Assembly: GCF_014397025.1 (NCBI RefSeq)
Contig: NZ_JACJUO010000003.1
Location: forward strand, 1-64,000
DNA length: 64,000 bases
DNA from: Ochrobactrum sp. Marseille-Q0166
GTDB taxonomy: Bacteria; Pseudomonadota; Alphaproteobacteria; Rhizobiales; Rhizobiaceae
Direction: 5' to 3'
Positions 51,967 through 60,835 of this stretch are shown one piece after another. Position numbers and translations under genes: made by a program. Every line of letters begins with the position of its first letter. The first letter of the stretch is position 1. Under the pieces are notes generated by a model. It was given only the letters and a program-made list of their open reading frames with translations, was not told where the DNA came from and did no database searches.

Positions 51967-53430
51967 ATGACATTAAGCTTTGATCCTGAAACGATTAAAC
52001 TGCCATTTTATCATTATATTGGCGGGGAGCGCGTGGAAGCTACCGGCGCGATGGAAATGCACCGGCCATCGGACGGTAAAGCCTATGGCGATTGTCCGAT
52101 TGCGGATGATGCATTGGTCGATCGCGCCGTCGAGAATGCCAAGGCCACTTTGAAAACCAGTGGCTGGGCTGACAGCCGTCCGCGTGAACGGCTCAATGCC
52201 ATGCATCGTTGGGCCGATCTGATCGAGCAGGAAGCGATGACGCTGGCGCGCATGGAAGCTGTTTCATCAACACGCCCAATCGCCCATCTCATCGAAGGCG
52301 ATATAGCCGTCACTGCCGAGCAAATCCGCTTCTTTGCAGAATTTGCCGACAAGGAAGGCAGCGAAGTTGTGCCAACCAGCACCAGCACGTTCGGCATGAC
52401 CTTGAGCGAGCCTTATGGTGTGATTGGTGCGATTACACCGTGGAATTTCCCGATCTCGATGGCTGGCTGGAAGCTGGGACCGGCGCTTGCTGCAGGCAAT
52501 GCTGTTGTCCTCAAGCCATCTGAAATAACGCCGTTTACCACGCTTTATATAGCGGAACTCGCAGTAAAAGCCGGCATTCCAGCAGGGCTCATCAACATCG
52601 TTCTCGGGGATGGGCCAACCACCGGCAATGCGATTACCGGGCATCACGATATTTCCAAGGTGAGTTTTACTGGGTCGACGGCAGCAGGTGCGGCGATCAT
52701 GGAGAATATTGCGCGCACCGGCATCAAGCCTATGACGCTGGAACTTGGCGGTAAAAGTCCGCAGGTAGTCTTTGCTGATGCTGATCTTGAACTAGCCGCA
52801 GCTGCTATCACGCGAGGTGTCATCTCCAATGCCGGACAGGCCTGTGTCGCGGGTTCGCGTCTGATCGTTGCGGAAGAAATTGCGGATGCATTGAGCGAGG
52901 CGATTGCGCGTCATATGGCGTATATCAAGCCGGGCGTGACGTGGGACGAGAATACCCAATATTCTCCAATCATCTCCGAACGCCAGATTTGTCGTATTGA
53001 TAAGATTGTGCAGAAGGCTGTCAGCCTTGGCGCAGAAAGCGTTGTCGGTGGCAAGCGAATGGATTGTGAGGGCTATTTTTACGAGCCAACGCTACTTCGT
53101 GGTGTCGATAAAAACTCCCCAGCTGTGACCGAAGAAATATTCGGTCCTGTGCTGACACTTCAGACATTCAAAGACGAAGATGAGGCATTAGCGCTTGCCG
53201 ACCATCCGACTTATGGATTGGCAGCAGGTCTTTTCACCCGAGATTTGTCTCGTGCGTTGCGTGTCACCAAGGCTTTGCAAGCAGGAACGATCTGGGTCAA
53301 TCGCTATGGCCGTTCGCGGGATCATATCCTGCCGACTGGCGGCTATAAAAGCTCTGGCATTGGCAAAGATCTTGGCCGTGACGCCTATCTTGCGAACCGC
53401 AAAACGAAAAGCGTACTCATAGATTTATAA
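51967..53430 (+). CDS. NAD(P)-dependent aldehyde dehydrogenase
   Basis: 487 aa. ALDH signatures: PWNFPISMAGWKLGPALAAG, catalytic Glu in LELGGKSPQVVF, and the active-site Cys in NAGQACVAGSRL (about residue 293). The C-terminal FKDEDEALALADHPTYGLAA is typical. It oxidises an aldehyde, likely the aminoaldehyde produced by the FAD oxidases or aminotransferase of the cluster. ATG 51967 follows GAGGTGCGCC. Confidence 0.92.
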   Translation: MTLSFDPETIKLPFYHYIGGERVEATGAMEMHRPSDGKAYGDCPIADDALVDRAVENAKATLKTSGWADSRPRERLNAMHRWADLIEQEAMTLARMEAVSSTRPIAHLIEGDIAVTAEQIRFFAEFADKEGSEVVPTSTSTFGMTLSEPYGVIGAITPWNFPISMAGWKLGPALAAGNAVVLKPSEITPFTTLYIAELAVKAGIPAGLINIVLGDGPTTGNAITGHHDISKVSFTGSTAAGAAIMENIARTGIKPMTLELGGKSPQVVFADADLELAAAAITRGVISNAGQACVAGSRLIVAEEIADALSEAIARHMAYIKPGVTWDENTQYSPIISERQICRIDKIVQKAVSLGAESVVGGKRMDCEGYFYEPTLLRGVDKNSPAVTEEIFGPVLTLQTFKDEDEALALADHPTYGLAAGLFTRDLSRALRVTKALQAGTIWVNRYGRSRDHILPTGGYKSSGIGKDLGRDAYLANRKTKSVLIDL

Positions 53431-53441
53431 GGGAACGACGA

Positions 53442-54485
53442 ATGGCAACCTATTCGATTGCACTCATTCCGGGCGATGGCATCGGCAAAAGCGTAACCGA
53501 TGCGACATGGCAAGTTTTGCAGCAGGCGGCAAAGCGCAATAGATTTGCATTGGAAGGCACCAGCTTCCCGTGGTCCTGCGAATATTATCATGAGACCGGC
53601 GCAATGATGCCAGCAGACGGTATCGAGACGTTGCGCAAGTTCGATGCGATTTATCTTGGTGCGGTTGGCTGGCCAGCCGAAGTGCCAGATTCGGTGTCGC
53701 TACACGGATTGTTGCTGCCGATCCGCAAAGCCTTTGTGCAATATGCCAATATTCGCCCCCATCGACTGTTGCCGGGTGTAACCGGCCCGCTTCGTTCGGA
53801 AGGCTTTGATATTCTTTGCATTCGTGAAAATACGGAGGGTGAATATTCGGGGGCTGGTGGGCGTGTGCATTCCGGGACCAAGGATGAAGTTGCGGTCGAA
53901 ACTGCGATTTTCACACGCACAGGTGTTGAGCGTATTATCCGCTTTGGTTTTGAGCAGGCACGTTTACGCCGCAAGAAGCTGGCCTCGGTGACAAAATCCA
54001 ATGCGCAGAAATATTCGATGGTTTTTTGGGACGAAGTGACAAAGGATGTTGCCAAAGAATATCCCGATGTTGAGGTCTCCCACTATCATATTGATGCCAT
54101 GGCGGCACGCATGGTCATGGCGCCGGAAAGCCTTGATGTGGTCGTTGCCTCCAATCTCTTTGGCGATATTTTGACTGATCTGGGTGCTGCTATTCAAGGC
54201 GGTCTTGGCTATGCGGCGTCTGCCAATATCAATCCGAATCGTTCAGCACCTTCGATGTTCGAGCCGGTTCATGGCTCTGCGCCCGACATTGCGCATCTTG
54301 GCATTGCCAATCCAATTGCAGCGATATGGTCGGGTGCGATGATGCTTGAGCATCTTGGAGAGCACCAGGCTGCAAAAGATGTGATGGCAGCAATTGAAGA
54401 AGCGACGGGTAAGGGTATCGGAACGGTTTCGGGCAAAGACAAGACGGATGCGATTACGCAGGCCGTGCTCGGCGCGCTGGCATAA
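53442..54485 (+). CDS. Tartrate/D-malate-type dehydrogenase (isocitrate/isopropylmalate family)
   Basis: 347 aa. Opens with IALIPGDGIGKSVTDATW, has the substrate-binding CIRENTEGEYSGAGGRVH and VTKSNAQKYSMVFWDEV, and the metal-binding NLFGDILTDLGAAIQGGLG. The spacing fits tartrate dehydrogenase and D-malate dehydrogenase more than isocitrate dehydrogenase. It would oxidatively decarboxylate a beta-hydroxyacid. It follows the aldehyde dehydrogenase at 11 bases, preceded by AAGGGAACG. Confidence 0.87.
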   Translation: MATYSIALIPGDGIGKSVTDATWQVLQQAAKRNRFALEGTSFPWSCEYYHETGAMMPADGIETLRKFDAIYLGAVGWPAEVPDSVSLHGLLLPIRKAFVQYANIRPHRLLPGVTGPLRSEGFDILCIRENTEGEYSGAGGRVHSGTKDEVAVETAIFTRTGVERIIRFGFEQARLRRKKLASVTKSNAQKYSMVFWDEVTKDVAKEYPDVEVSHYHIDAMAARMVMAPESLDVVVASNLFGDILTDLGAAIQGGLGYAASANINPNRSAPSMFEPVHGSAPDIAHLGIANPIAAIWSGAMMLEHLGEHQAAKDVMAAIEEATGKGIGTVSGKDKTDAITQAVLGALA

Positions 54486-54500
54486 TAAGGGAACATATAA

Positions 54501-55949
54501 ATGTTAAAAGAACAGAGTCTTTTCCGCCAACAGGGTCTTATTGGTGGCATTTGGCAAGATGCAGCCTCCGGCGCAACTGTCGATGTTACCAATCCTGCAA
54601 GCCTCAGCACTTTGGGTACGATCCCCGATATGGGGGCCAAGGAAACGCGCGCGGCAATCGACGCTGCTGCGGAAGCTTTCAAGCCATGGAAAAAGAAAAC
54701 CCATGCTGAGCGTGCAGCTCTACTTGAACGCTGGTTTGCGTTGATGGTCGAGCATGAGCAGGATCTTGCTCTTCTGCTGACATTGGAGCAGGGTAAGCCG
54801 CTCAATGAAGCACTGGGCGAAATCCGCTACGGCGCATCCTTTGTTAAATGGTTCGCTGAAGAAGCGCGTCGCATTGATGGCGGCAGCATTCCTTCGCCAA
54901 CTGCAGATCGCCGTATTCTTGTATTGAAAGAAGCCGTAGGTGTTTGTGCGATCATCACACCGTGGAATTTCCCGAATGCGATGATCACCCGCAAGGTAGC
55001 ACCTGCTTTGGCTGCTGGTTGTACCGTTGTCATCAAGCCTTCGGAGTTCACGCCATTTTCTGCACTCGCACTTGGCGTTCTTGCTGAGCGGGCAGGGATA
55101 CCTGCTGGTGTCATCAATATCGTTACCGGCATGCCAACGGAAATTGGCAATGAACTGATGGCCAATGAAACCGTGCGCAAAATTTCGTTTACGGGTTCAA
55201 CGCGTGTGGGTTCGCTGCTGATGAAAGGTGCTGCCGACAGCATCAAGCGCTTGAGCTTAGAGCTTGGTGGCAATGCGCCATTCATCGTGTTTGACGATGC
55301 TGATCTGGATCAGGCGGTTGAAGGCGCTATCGCCTCTAAATTCCGTAACGGTGGACAGACATGCGTTTGCTCAAACCGCATTCTCGTCCAGACTGGCATT
55401 TATGATGCCTTCGCAGCCAAACTTTCAAGCCGTGTTGCGCAGATGAAAGTTGGCGTTGGCACCGAAGAAGGCGTTGTGATTGGTCCGATGATCAATCATT
55501 CAGCGATTGAAAAGATCGAGCGTCATGTGAGCGATGCTTTGGGACGCGGTGCAAAAATTCTTGGACAAAGCGAAATAATGCCGGAAGGTCGTCAATATGC
55601 ACGTCCGATTGTTCTGGGTGACGCTACAATCGACATGCTGCTTGCATCGGAGGAAACCTTTGGCCCGGTCGCACCACTTTTCCGTTTTGAAACGGAAGAA
55701 GAGGCTATTGAAATTGCGAACGGAACGCCTTTTGGTCTGGCGGCATATTTCTTTACTGAGAACCTCAAGCGCTCTTGGCGTGTCGCGGAAGCGCTGGAAT
55801 TCGGGATGGTTGGTTTGAATACGGGGCTGATTTCAACCGAAGTCGCGCCTTTTGGCGGCATCAAACAGTCCGGGCTTGGCCGTGAAGGATCGAAGCTCGG
55901 TATTGATGAGTATCTGGAAATCAAAACGCTGCACGTTGGTGGGCTTTAA
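54501..55949 (+). CDS. gabD: Succinate-semialdehyde dehydrogenase family (GabD-like)
   Basis: 482 aa. PWNFPNAMITRKVAPALAAG, catalytic Glu in LELGGNAPFIVFDDADLD, active-site Cys in NGGQTCVCSNR, and the C-terminal GLISTEVAPFGGIKQSGLGR, which is characteristic for GabD. It should convert succinate semialdehyde to succinate, the last step of GABA and putrescine breakdown. An aminotransferase and a PuuB-like oxidase nearby fit that route. It ends at a strong terminator facing the convergent oxidase gene. Confidence 0.88.
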   Translation: MLKEQSLFRQQGLIGGIWQDAASGATVDVTNPASLSTLGTIPDMGAKETRAAIDAAAEAFKPWKKKTHAERAALLERWFALMVEHEQDLALLLTLEQGKPLNEALGEIRYGASFVKWFAEEARRIDGGSIPSPTADRRILVLKEAVGVCAIITPWNFPNAMITRKVAPALAAGCTVVIKPSEFTPFSALALGVLAERAGIPAGVINIVTGMPTEIGNELMANETVRKISFTGSTRVGSLLMKGAADSIKRLSLELGGNAPFIVFDDADLDQAVEGAIASKFRNGGQTCVCSNRILVQTGIYDAFAAKLSSRVAQMKVGVGTEEGVVIGPMINHSAIEKIERHVSDALGRGAKILGQSEIMPEGRQYARPIVLGDATIDMLLASEETFGPVAPLFRFETEEEAIEIANGTPFGLAAYFFTENLKRSWRVAEALEFGMVGLNTGLISTEVAPFGGIKQSGLGREGSKLGIDEYLEIKTLHVGGL

Positions 55950-55957
55950 GACAAAAG

Positions 55958-55985
55958 AAAAGGGCGGTTAATCCGCCCTTTTTTG
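55958..55985. terminator. Bidirectional rho-independent terminator
   Basis: Stem AAGGGCGG (55960-55967) with CCGCCCTT (55973-55980), loop TTAAT, A-rich before and T-rich after. It separates the convergent gabD and FAD oxidase genes and can work both ways. Confidence 0.85.
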
Positions 55986-55986
55986 A

Positions 55987-57264
55987 TTACTGAAACTTGT
56001 CGAGCATTTTATAATAAAAGCCCACCATCGGCAAAAACCATGGTTTGCCGGAATAGCCCGGAATGGTTGGCCAATCGAGACCGGAAATTGGATTTTTGTC
56101 GCCGCGTCCGAGGATCGCATCGGCAAGATAGATGCCCATCTGGGTGGACATCTGTGCGCCATGGCCCGAATAGCCCATGGCATACCACACGCCATCGGCA
56201 AAGCCTGCGCGCGGATAGCGATCCTGCGTCATGTCAACGAGCCCACCCCAGCAATAATCGATTTCAATATTGGCAAGATGTGGGAAAATCTTGACGAGGC
56301 TGTCGCGTAAAATTGCACCGCTTTTGTTGTCGGATTGCTGGTCTGAGGTCGTCGAGAAGCGTGCGCGACCGCCAAAAATCATCCGGTTATCGGGTGCCAG
56401 CCGGAAGTAATTGCCGATATTCATCGACGTCACATAAGTGCGGTTGCCGGGCATAGTGGCGGCAATTTCGCTTTGTGTCATTTGTCGGGTTGCGATGATG
56501 AAACTGCCGACCGGAATGATACGTTTGCGGAAATAGGAGAAACTGTCGGTCGTATAGGCACCGGTTGCCAGAATGACGTTATCAGCGCTTACAGTGCCGC
56601 GCGACGTGACGATCTGCTGCTTGCTGCCCGTTTTTTTGCGCTCTTGGACCGTGGTGTTTTCAAAAATGAAAGCACCGTGACGTGCTGCTGCCGCAGCCAA
56701 GCCAGTCACATAGCGCCCCATATGCATCATGGCGCTTTTCTTGGAAAGCATGGCACCATGAAAATCATTGGATCCGACTTCGCCTGAAAGCTGATCGGCG
56801 CGCAGCAAAGCTGTGTCGGGATCAACTTCTGTATGAATAGCTTCAAAATTGCGCGCAAGTGCATCAAAATGGGCTGGCTTTGAAGCCAGTTTCAGCTTGC
56901 CTGCGCGTCGGAAGGAACAATCGATATTTTCCTCTGCAACGATGCGTTCAATCGTGTCAACGGAAGCGTCAAAGGCTTTGTAGAGAGCCTTGGCGCGTTC
57001 TGCGCCAAGGTGTTGTTTTGCCGCGATAAAGCTATGCGCGAGGCCATTGTTGAGATGCCCGCCATTGCGCCCTGAAGCGCCGGAGCCAACAAGCCCTGTT
57101 TCAAAGACAGCAACGCGGCTGCCCGCTTTGGCGAGATGCAATGCAGCCGAAAGGCCGGTAAAACCTCCGCCGATGATGGCGACATCATAATGCCCTTCCG
57201 GCGGGTTCTTTTCCGCATCGGTGAAAGGCGGTGTGGTATCGTGCCAGTAGGGTTTAAATTGCAT
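55987..57264 (-). CDS. FAD-dependent amine oxidoreductase (gamma-glutamylputrescine oxidase-like)
   Basis: 425 aa. The FAD motif is VAIIGGGFTGLSAALHLAKA after a short N-terminal segment (YWHDTTPPF), and a GASGRNGGHLNNGLAHSF stretch typical of PuuB/OrdL follows. The C-terminal WYAMGYSGHGAQMSTQMGIY closes the DAO fold. It is a second copy of the type seen at 43866, again next to an HAD gene and near a GNAT gene. With the aminotransferase and GabD it suggests diamine breakdown; the substrate is inferred. Confidence 0.87.
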   Translation of the reverse strand: MQFKPYWHDTTPPFTDAEKNPPEGHYDVAIIGGGFTGLSAALHLAKAGSRVAVFETGLVGSGASGRNGGHLNNGLAHSFIAAKQHLGAERAKALYKAFDASVDTIERIVAEENIDCSFRRAGKLKLASKPAHFDALARNFEAIHTEVDPDTALLRADQLSGEVGSNDFHGAMLSKKSAMMHMGRYVTGLAAAAARHGAFIFENTTVQERKKTGSKQQIVTSRGTVSADNVILATGAYTTDSFSYFRKRIIPVGSFIIATRQMTQSEIAATMPGNRTYVTSMNIGNYFRLAPDNRMIFGGRARFSTTSDQQSDNKSGAILRDSLVKIFPHLANIEIDYCWGGLVDMTQDRYPRAGFADGVWYAMGYSGHGAQMSTQMGIYLADAILGRGDKNPISGLDWPTIPGYSGKPWFLPMVGFYYKMLDKFQ

Positions 57265-57279
57265 CTTGCTATGCCTTAT

Positions 57280-57948
57280 TTACAGTCCAACGACACCGGC
57301 GAGACCGGAAATATCTTTGATTTCGGCATAGCCGTAATAAGGATTTGCTGGCTCGTGACCGCGATTGACCCAGACCTTGTTTTTGATACCAAGATCATGT
57401 GCCGACATCAGGTCATAGCGGAATGATGACGAGACATGCAGAATGTCTTCCGGGTTGGCGTTGAGCTGGTCGAGCATATATTCAAATGCCTTGAAGCGCG
57501 GCTTGTATGCCTGTGCCTGCTGTGCTGTATAAACGGCATGAAATGGTGCACCGAGCTTGTCGACATTGTGGTGAATCTGCTCGTTCATGGCGTTTGAAAG
57601 AATGACGAGCGGTATTTCCTTTGCAACCTTGGAAAGACCGGCTGGCACATCCGCATGTGGTCCCCAAGTTGGAACGCGCTCATAAACTGTGCGTGCGTCT
57701 TCGGTCTTAAACGTTACATTGTTCTTCTTACAGGTGCGTTCAATCGCATTATGCACGACTTCATTATAAGGCTTCCAGTCGCCGAGGATTTCATCAAGAC
57801 GATAGGCAGCAAAATTCTTGATGAATTGGTGCATCTGTTCTTTATTAAGCTGTTCGCCATAAAGATCGCGTGCGGCTTCCGCCATCTGGAAATTGGTCAG
57901 TGTGCCGTAGCAATCGAAGGTGATGTATTTTGGTCTAAACTGGGCCAT
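57280..57948 (-). CDS. HAD-superfamily hydrolase, haloacid dehalogenase type II-like
   Basis: 222 aa. Motif I is ITFDCYGTLTNF with the Asp nucleophile at residue 11, motif II is in PLVILSNAMNEQI, and the Lys is in AQAYKPRFKAFEYML, with VSSSFRYDLMSAHDLG as the last motif. It forms an operon with the FAD oxidase (15-base gap). The same oxidase plus HAD pairing is seen at 43866-45918, so the two proteins probably act together. Confidence 0.82.
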   Translation of the reverse strand: MAQFRPKYITFDCYGTLTNFQMAEAARDLYGEQLNKEQMHQFIKNFAAYRLDEILGDWKPYNEVVHNAIERTCKKNNVTFKTEDARTVYERVPTWGPHADVPAGLSKVAKEIPLVILSNAMNEQIHHNVDKLGAPFHAVYTAQQAQAYKPRFKAFEYMLDQLNANPEDILHVSSSFRYDLMSAHDLGIKNKVWVNRGHEPANPYYGYAEIKDISGLAGVVGL

Positions 57949-58277
57949 GATTTGATCCTTCCAAGCCTTGCGGGCACTGCTGTGCCGTTCTCATACATCA
58001 TAATGAGCGGTGAATGGACTAATCACTGCTTTCATATCCGTGCAAAGCAGATTGTTTCGTATCTCGATCACGCTTTGGCAGAGAGTTTCGTCTGGGCGAC
58101 GTTGATGTGGGCGAGAGTGATTGGTTTTAGCCGTTATTTGATATGGGGCACGGCATAAGATGCGGCGGCGCTATCAAAGGACAGTGAAAACCATCAGGAT
58201 ATCGATGCTGGTCAGGATGAACTGCTGCAAACCTCATTCTAATCTGAGTCTATGAAGAACCATGCTCGGAAACCGTC
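57949..58277. promoter_or_regulatory. Divergent intergenic region between HAD and GNAT genes
   Basis: 329 bp separating two divergent units. It must contain both promoters, but I see no clear consensus promoter, dyad or RNA gene. Short frames across it are shadows. Confidence 0.5.
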
Positions 58278-59120
58278 ATGACCGCATCGCCAATCACTCT
58301 TGAAACAATGACACAGGATCATCTTGATGGCGCAGTTGTTTTGTCTCAACAGGCAGGCTGGCCGCATCGCCGCGAAGACTGGGCCTTCGTGCTAGCACTC
58401 AGCAATGGTGTTGTTGCACTTGAAGACGGAACCGTCGTTGGTACCGCAATGTCGACGCCGTTGGGCGCTGATGTTGCAACCGTCAATATGGTTATTGTCG
58501 ATGAAGCGATGCGCGGACGTGGGCTTGGTCGCAAGCTGATGCAAGCGGCACTGGATGCTGCAAGCGGGCGCACTTGTTTGCTGGTCGCAACGCAGGATGG
58601 CTTGCCGCTTTATGAAAAGCTCGGTTTTGTGGCGATTGGCGAAATTATTCAGCATCAGGGTCTGGCTGCAAAGGTCGATGCGCCAGACAATGTTTTCTGG
58701 ACTAAAAGCGATGACTTTGCGCGTCTGATCGAGATGGATCGTGTCGCAACCGGCCATAATCGCTCGAACATCATGCAATTGTTGAATGAAAGCGCGCAGT
58801 TCGCTGTCATCCGCAAGGGTGATGAGGTTGAGGCATTTGCTGGGATTCGCCCCTTTGGTCGAGGTCGTGTTATCGGCCCGGTTGTTGCGAAGAACGGCGA
58901 CGATGCGCGTGCGTTGATCGATTTTCTACTTTCAAAACATATGGGTGAATTCGTCCGCGTGGATACGAATATTGCGACGGGCCTCGCCGATTGGCTGACT
59001 GAACGCGGGCTGGTTCATGTTGGCGGCGGAATACCGATGCGCCGCGCCGTTGGGCCAGTCGAAGAACAAAGCGGTACTGAATACCGCACATATGCGCTTG
59101 TAAATCAGGCACTAGGTTGA
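58278..59120 (+). CDS. GNAT acetyltransferase, two-domain YitH-like
   Basis: 280 aa. The acetyl-CoA binding loop is VDEAMRGRGLGRKLMQAAL; the second domain contains FGRGRVIGPVVAKNGDDARA and FVRVDTNIATGLADWLTERG. It is the paralogue of the product at 48253, with the same domain plan. It precedes the aminotransferase gene by 13 bases, so the pair is co-transcribed. It could acetylate the polyamine or amino acid being degraded, or protect the cell against excess (inference). Confidence 0.83.
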   Translation: MTASPITLETMTQDHLDGAVVLSQQAGWPHRREDWAFVLALSNGVVALEDGTVVGTAMSTPLGADVATVNMVIVDEAMRGRGLGRKLMQAALDAASGRTCLLVATQDGLPLYEKLGFVAIGEIIQHQGLAAKVDAPDNVFWTKSDDFARLIEMDRVATGHNRSNIMQLLNESAQFAVIRKGDEVEAFAGIRPFGRGRVIGPVVAKNGDDARALIDFLLSKHMGEFVRVDTNIATGLADWLTERGLVHVGGGIPMRRAVGPVEEQSGTEYRTYALVNQALG

Positions 59121-59133
59121 TTTGGAGAATATT

Positions 59134-60510
59134 ATGCTGAGCAATTCGCTGATCGAACTTGATCGCGCCCATCTGGTGCATCCGGTATCATCATTCCGCA
59201 GTCACGAAGCCGCTGGCGTCCGTGTTCTGAAGTCGGGCAAGGGTGCTACTGTGACCGATGCATCGGGCCATAAGCTGCTTGATGGTTTTGCCGGTCTTTG
59301 GTGCGTGAATCTTGGCTATGGTCAGGATAGCATCGTTGAAGCGGCGACAAAGCAGTTGCAAGAGCTTCCCTATGCAACTGGCTATTTCAGTCTTGGTTCA
59401 GAGCCTGCCATTCGTTTGGCTGCTGAACTGGCAGACCGCGCGCCGGGTGATCTCAACCACGTCTATTTTACGCTTGGCGGGTCGGACGCGATTGACAGCA
59501 CAATCCGCTTTATTCGCTATTATTACCATGCGAAGGGTACGCCGCAGAAAGACCAATTCATTTCGGTTGAATATGGCTATCATGGCTCCTCAACGGCTGG
59601 TTCTGGCCTGACCGCACTTCCGGCATTTCATGCGGGCTTTGGTGTGCCATATGACTGGCAGCACAAAATTCCATCGCATTACGCTTATCGCAATCCGGTT
59701 GGCGCTGATCCGCAGGCAATCATCGACGCATCGGTTGGAGCGTTTCGTGCAAAAATTGAAGAGCTTGGTGCAGAGCGTGTTGCAGCATTTTATGTTGAGC
59801 CTATTCAGGGTTCGGGCGGTGTGCTGGTACCACCGACTGGCTGGCTCAAGGCAATGCATGCGCTTTGCAAGGAATATGATGTTCTGTTCATCGCCGATGA
59901 AGTGATCACCGGCTTTGGCCGTACGGGTCCGCTGTTTGCGTGTTCTGAAGATGATGTTGTGCCGGATTTCATCACCACGGCCAAGGGACTGACCTCGGGC
60001 TATGTGCCGATGGGGGCCGTGTTCATGTCCGAGCATGTTTACAATACGATAGCTGATGGTGCAGGCAAATCGGCAGTCGGTCACGGCTATACCTATTCGG
60101 CACACCCAGTCAGTGCGGCAGTCGGCCTAGAATGTCTGCGCCTTTATGAAGCTGGGTTGCTAGAAAATGGCCGTAAGGCTGGTGAGCGCCTCATGGCTGG
60201 TTTGCATGGTTTGGCAGATCATCCGCTGGTTGGTGATGTTCGTGGTCGCGGTATGCTGGCAGCAATCGAGCTTGTTACGGACAAGGAAAAAAAGACGCCA
60301 CTTCCGGCTGCGGCTGATCCGGCACGCCGTATTTTTGATCGTGCATGGGATAATGGCCTCGTCATCCGTGCTTTTGCGAATGGTGTTCTTGGCTATGCGC
60401 CGCCGCTTTGTTGCACTGACGAAGATATCGACGCAATCATCGAACGCACGCGCATAACGCTTGATCAGACACTTGCTGATGAAGACGTGCGTGCAGCAAT
60501 GAAGGGATGA
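59134..60510 (+). CDS. Class III aminotransferase, omega-amino acid/putrescine--pyruvate type
   Basis: 458 aa from ATG 59134, after TTGGAGAAT. PLP enzyme signatures: GGSDAIDSTIRFIRYYYHAK, ADEVITGFGRTGPLFACSE, and the PLP Lys in FITTAKGLTSGYVPMGAVFM. The family includes SpuC (putrescine--pyruvate), beta-alanine and GABA transaminases. Its product, an aldehyde, would be a substrate for the aldehyde dehydrogenases at 51967 or 54501. Exact amine unknown. Confidence 0.88.
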   Translation: MLSNSLIELDRAHLVHPVSSFRSHEAAGVRVLKSGKGATVTDASGHKLLDGFAGLWCVNLGYGQDSIVEAATKQLQELPYATGYFSLGSEPAIRLAAELADRAPGDLNHVYFTLGGSDAIDSTIRFIRYYYHAKGTPQKDQFISVEYGYHGSSTAGSGLTALPAFHAGFGVPYDWQHKIPSHYAYRNPVGADPQAIIDASVGAFRAKIEELGAERVAAFYVEPIQGSGGVLVPPTGWLKAMHALCKEYDVLFIADEVITGFGRTGPLFACSEDDVVPDFITTAKGLTSGYVPMGAVFMSEHVYNTIADGAGKSAVGHGYTYSAHPVSAAVGLECLRLYEAGLLENGRKAGERLMAGLHGLADHPLVGDVRGRGMLAAIELVTDKEKKTPLPAAADPARRIFDRAWDNGLVIRAFANGVLGYAPPLCCTDEDIDAIIERTRITLDQTLADEDVRAAMKG

Positions 60511-60835
60511 GTTTGACGAGCAGCAGCTTAGTTGCGAGCAAGAATTTCGTAAGTCTATGAGATTCGCAATATTATGCTGTTGCTCTTCACCAATTCAGCG
60601 CAATTTACGCGCATCTCTGTAACACACTGTCAGAGCTGCCAAAGGTGAGGATAAAAGGCGAAGCCTTGGATTATACCGGCCAAATGCCGGGTCAACCCGA
60701 TCCAAAAAGCCTCTCGAACTCACATTGCAACGAGGTGTAGTTAACGACCGTATTTCTGAAACCGCAATGAGCCCAAGGTGAAGCCGGTGACTATAAACCG
60801 GAGCACCGGATGCAACTTTAACAAGGGGAACTGCC
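60511..60835 (+). promoter_or_regulatory. Intergenic region upstream of the Dpp-type importer
   Basis: 325 bp without a gene. It contains a small hairpin (CCGGC-CAAAT-GCCGG near 60678-60692) and an AAGGGGAAC ribosome site just before 60836. I do not see a riboswitch or a clear terminator. Confidence 0.45.
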
